Source of the DNA: Oscillospiraceae bacterium | GTDB lineage: Bacteria; Bacillota_A; Clostridia; Oscillospirales; Ruminococcaceae | Length of the DNA: 7,817 bases | Direction: 5' to 3' | Assembly: GCA_900766795.1 (NCBI GenBank) | Contig: CAAFWX010000185.1 | Location: 1 to 7,817, forward strand | Made by a program: the position numbers and the translations under genes | The notes under the pieces: model-generated | The model's database searches: none | Told to the model about the DNA's origin: nothing | The model's input: only the letters and a program-made list of their open reading frames with translations | Part shown: positions 6,382 to 7,817 of the stretch, one piece after another | How positions within the stretch are numbered: the stretch's first letter is position 1 | How the letters are laid out: each line of letters begins with the position of its first letter

Positions 6382-6409
6382 AAAGCACTCTCCTGTAAAA
6401 TAATTAATT

Positions 6410-6426
6410 CAGCGCGAATTACGCTG
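6410..6426 (-). promoter_or_regulatory. 5'-terminal hairpin of the GNAT transcript
   Basis: CAGCG (6426-6422) and CGCTG (6414-6410) flank TAATTCG. The predicted transcription start is at about 6427, so this short stem would sit at the extreme 5' end of the mRNA. It may stabilise the message or be part of the regulatory leader. Confidence 0.45.
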
Positions 6427-6433
6427 TACCTTG

Positions 6434-6462
6434 ATTGTATCACATTTCCAAAGATTTGTCAA
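6434..6462 (-). promoter_or_regulatory. Sigma-A promoter of the GNAT gene
   Basis: A perfect TTGACA (6462-6457) and TACAAT (6439-6434) with 17-bp spacing on the minus strand. The predicted start near 6427 gives a leader of about 170 nt before the ATG at 6257. This is unusually long for a stand-alone acetyltransferase gene and is filled by the uORF and hairpins. Confidence 0.9.
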
Positions 6463-6477
6463 CACCATTTCCTACGC

Positions 6478-6505
6478 TTGACAAAGGGCATGGTTTTGTG
6501 ATAAT
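6478..6505 (+). promoter_or_regulatory. Sigma-A promoter of the small acidic protein gene
   Basis: A perfect TTGACA (6478-6483) and GATAAT (6500-6505) with 16-bp spacing, and a TGT immediately before the -10 giving an extended -10 element. The predicted start near 6512 leaves a leader of under 20 nt. Its -35 box is 15 bp from the -35 of the divergent GNAT promoter. Confidence 0.85.
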
Positions 6506-6529
6506 ATGACAGTATGGGAGGTGGATTTC

Positions 6530-6781
6530 ATGGATTTTGATTTGGAGGAAGAAAAGGCTTTCCTGATGGAAAAGACCCGCTGCACCGAGGACGCGGCTTG
6601 GAATTACCTTATCGCGGAGGAGGATTTCTTCGAGGAAAAGGAGGCTTCGGGCGCAGACCTTTCGGCAATAGACGAGAAGGAACTTTGGGGCTTCATTTCC
6701 GAGCGCTCGGGGCTTGAAAACGACCTTGCGCAGAAGCTGTATCTCGCGGAGCTTGAGTTCTTCGAGAAAAAGGGAATCTGA
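6530..6781 (+). CDS. Small acidic protein of unknown function with two internal repeats
   Basis: An 83-residue, strongly acidic protein (many Glu and Asp), predicted helical, with no signal peptide or membrane segment. It has one cysteine and three tryptophan or tyrosine-rich helical faces at most, so nothing catalytic is evident. Residues 11-37 and 55-81 align without gaps, with 10 of 27 identical positions including F, E, D, A, AE, FFE and K, joined by a 17-residue linker. I do not recognise the family. I chose the ATG at 6530, preceded by GGGAGGTGG with 5 bases spacing. An upstream in-frame ATG at 6506 overlaps the promoter region and start site. The gene is divergent from the GNAT gene and has no obvious terminator before the next promoter. 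Confidence 0.82.
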   Translation: MDFDLEEEKAFLMEKTRCTEDAAWNYLIAEEDFFEEKEASGADLSAIDEKELWGFISERSGLENDLAQKLYLAELEFFEKKGI

Positions 6782-6820
6782 CCCGAACCCGCAGGGCGCA
6801 TGATAAACGCAAAAAAGTTG

Positions 6821-6876
6821 TCTTACCCTCTTGAAAAACTCGGCGGGATAATATATAATACTTATAAAGGGTAAGA
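6821..6876. repeat. 9-bp inverted repeat flanking the next promoter
   Basis: tcttaccct (6821-6829) is the exact reverse complement of agggtaaga (6868-6876). The arms lie immediately outside the -35 box and just after the predicted start site, bracketing the promoter. The inner part recurs as taccc at 6878-6882, which also makes a 5-bp hairpin with gggta at 6869-6873. It could be a paired operator for a dimeric regulator. Confidence 0.6.
6831..6859 (+). promoter_or_regulatory. Sigma-A promoter of the ZapA-like gene
   Basis: TTGAAA (6831-6836) and a perfect TATAAT (6854-6859) with 17-bp spacing. The predicted start near 6866 gives a leader of about 98 nt that holds two hairpins. The ZapA-like gene is thus probably transcribed independently of the small gene upstream. 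Confidence 0.88.
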
Positions 6877-6892
6877 ATACCCGAAATGCATA

Positions 6893-6936
6893 GGCAATAC
6901 CGCGCAATCGAACGAAAATAATTATGCGGTATTGCC
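6893..6936 (+). promoter_or_regulatory. 5' UTR hairpin of the ZapA-like gene
   Basis: ggcaataccgc (6893-6903) pairs perfectly with gcggtattgcc (6926-6936), an 11-bp stem with a 22-nt A-rich loop. It ends about 14 bases before the AAAGGAAG ribosome binding site, and no T run follows, so it is not a terminator. It may stabilise the mRNA or bind a protein. Confidence 0.6.
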
Positions 6937-6963
6937 AAAGATTACGAAAGGAAGCTTTCACCA

Positions 6964-7817
6964 ATGCTCAGCGAAAAAGTTACCATATGTATCTGCGGAA
7001 GATATTATAACCTTAAGACTGACGATGTCGAGCGGCTCACCGCGCTTGCGGCGGCTGTCGAGAACAGCATAAACGAGTTCTGCGGCAGAGAAAGACCCAT
7101 GGAAGACGGCGCGATTCTCACGGCGCTTAATTTCGCGGAGAATTTCTTTGTGGCAAAGACCGAGGCAGACGAGATGAAGTCCCGCGTGAGCGAGGCGAGC
7201 GCTGCTGCGGCTGAAGCGGACGAACTCATGGCTCAGATTGAGGCGCTGAAAAAGGAAACAGAGGAGCTTCCTAGGCTCAAGGCGCTTCTCAGCAAGACGG
7301 AAACCAAGCTTGTTGCGACCGAGATGGAGCGCGGAAAGCTTGCGGACAAGGCGGCTGCGCTTGAAAAGCAGCTTGCAGAGCTTCCGTTTGAGGAGGTATC
7401 CGAGAAGCTTGCGCAGAGCGAAAAGGACAACGCCGAGCTTGTAAAGGCGTTTGACGAGCTTGAAAAGGTGAACAAGCAGCTTGAGCAGAGCAATGCCGAG
7501 CTTGCGGCTGCGGTTGCTGCCGCTGCCGAGGAAAAGAGCCGCACGGACGCTGCTCTTGAAGAAGCTAAGCGAATGGCGGCGGAGCTTGCCGCAAAGAACG
7601 AGCAGCACAGCGCCGACGGCGAGCTTGCCGAGAAGTGCGCCGCGCTTGAAAAGCAGCTTTCCGAAGCTAATGCCGAAAAGGAAACTGCACAGAAAGCGCT
7701 TGCCGAGATGAAGTCGGTTGAGGAGAAGCTTGCGGCAGCCGAAAAGGCAGCAAGTGAAGCCAACTCCGAAAAGGAAGCCGCACAGAAAGCGCTTGCCGAG
7801 ATGAAGTCGGTTGAGGA
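6964..7817 (+). CDS. ZapA-like cell division protein with long coiled-coil extension (3' end beyond window)
   Basis: The frame is open from the ATG at 6964 to the window edge: 284 codons without a stop. Residues 1-68 look like a ZapA domain: EKVTICICGRYYNLKTDD is the beta-strand start (family pattern KV-x-V-x-I-x-G-x-x-Y-x-L) and AILTALNFAENFFVAK resembles the conserved helix (LTALNIADE). ZapA binds FtsZ and bundles it at the division ring. From about residue 68 onward the protein is almost entirely Ala, Glu, Lys and Leu heptads, a long coiled coil interrupted by prolines at 103 and 141. Usual ZapA proteins are about 85-130 residues, so this one is far longer. AAAGGAAG lies about 9 bases before the start. 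The function of the extension is unknown. Confidence is high for the gene and moderate for the ZapA call. Confidence 0.82.
   Translation, partial: MLSEKVTICICGRYYNLKTDDVERLTALAAAVENSINEFCGRERPMEDGAILTALNFAENFFVAKTEADEMKSRVSEASAAAAEADELMAQIEALKKETEELPRLKALLSKTETKLVATEMERGKLADKAAALEKQLAELPFEEVSEKLAQSEKDNAELVKAFDELEKVNKQLEQSNAELAAAVAAAAEEKSRTDAALEEAKRMAAELAAKNEQHSADGELAEKCAALEKQLSEANAEKETAQKALAEMKSVEEKLAAAEKAASEANSEKEAAQKALAEMKSVE
7660..7817 (+). repeat. 93-bp (31-residue) tandem repeat inside the coiled coil
   Basis: The stretch from 7660 is repeated from 7753, an offset of 93 bp or 31 codons. The last 38 bases of overlap, 7687-7724 and 7780-7817, are identical. The unit begins SEANAEKE and includes AQKALAEMKSVEE. 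The second copy is cut by the window edge, so the copy number is unknown. DNA identity this high implies recent duplication or ongoing homogenisation. Confidence 0.92.

Noticed and set aside
6958..7763. Minus-strand leucine- and serine-rich frames opposite the coiled-coil gene
   Set aside because: Repetitive Ala/Glu/Lys codons read backwards give Ser/Leu/Phe-rich open frames. They have no start signals.

Overview
The window looks like a chromosomal segment from a moderately GC-rich low-GC-phylum bacterium (Firmicutes/Bacillota, probably a Clostridia/Oscillospiraceae-type gut organism). This is inferred from the strong AGGAGG-type ribosome binding sites, near-consensus sigma-A promoters, Rho-independent terminators, the clostridial style of FeoB, and a ZapA-like protein with a gram-positive-style layout. 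I see no transposase, integrase, phage gene, CRISPR array or plasmid function.

Positions 1-2140 (minus strand): an ABC exporter operon in the order ATPase (960-1880), membrane subunit (179-967, overlapping the ATPase by 8 bp) and a second membrane subunit cut by the window edge (1-162). Upstream of it is a tRNA-Gly(CCC) gene (2026-2099) with its own consensus promoter and terminator. The tRNA promoter carries a perfect 11-bp inverted repeat that flanks the -10 box.

Positions 2178-4721 (minus strand): a feoA-feoB ferrous iron uptake operon. FeoA (79 aa) is a small SH3-like accessory protein and FeoB (714 aa) is the GTPase-coupled membrane transporter. A 15-bp palindrome lies between the feo promoter and the feoA ribosome binding site and is a candidate operator or leader hairpin.

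Positions 4769-6462 (minus strand): two separately terminated genes, a secreted lipoprotein of unknown function (4842-5528) with a long Ser/Thr/Ala/Glu linker, and a YhbS-like GNAT acetyltransferase (5631-6257). The GNAT gene has a consensus promoter and a leader of about 170 nt. The leader holds a 14-residue upstream ORF whose stop codon touches the first arm of a 10-bp hairpin. The other arm of that hairpin can pair with the gene's Shine-Dalgarno sequence, so this looks like a ribosome-sensing regulatory leader.

Positions 6478-7817 (plus strand): divergently transcribed from the GNAT gene, with -35 boxes 15 bp apart, is a small acidic 83-aa protein built from two copies of a 27-residue motif. 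It is followed by an independently promoted gene for a ZapA-domain protein that continues into a very long, repetitive coiled coil and runs off the window. The most unusual items are the GNAT leader, the two-repeat acidic protein and the ZapA/coiled-coil fusion. No complete new multi-gene system is evident.
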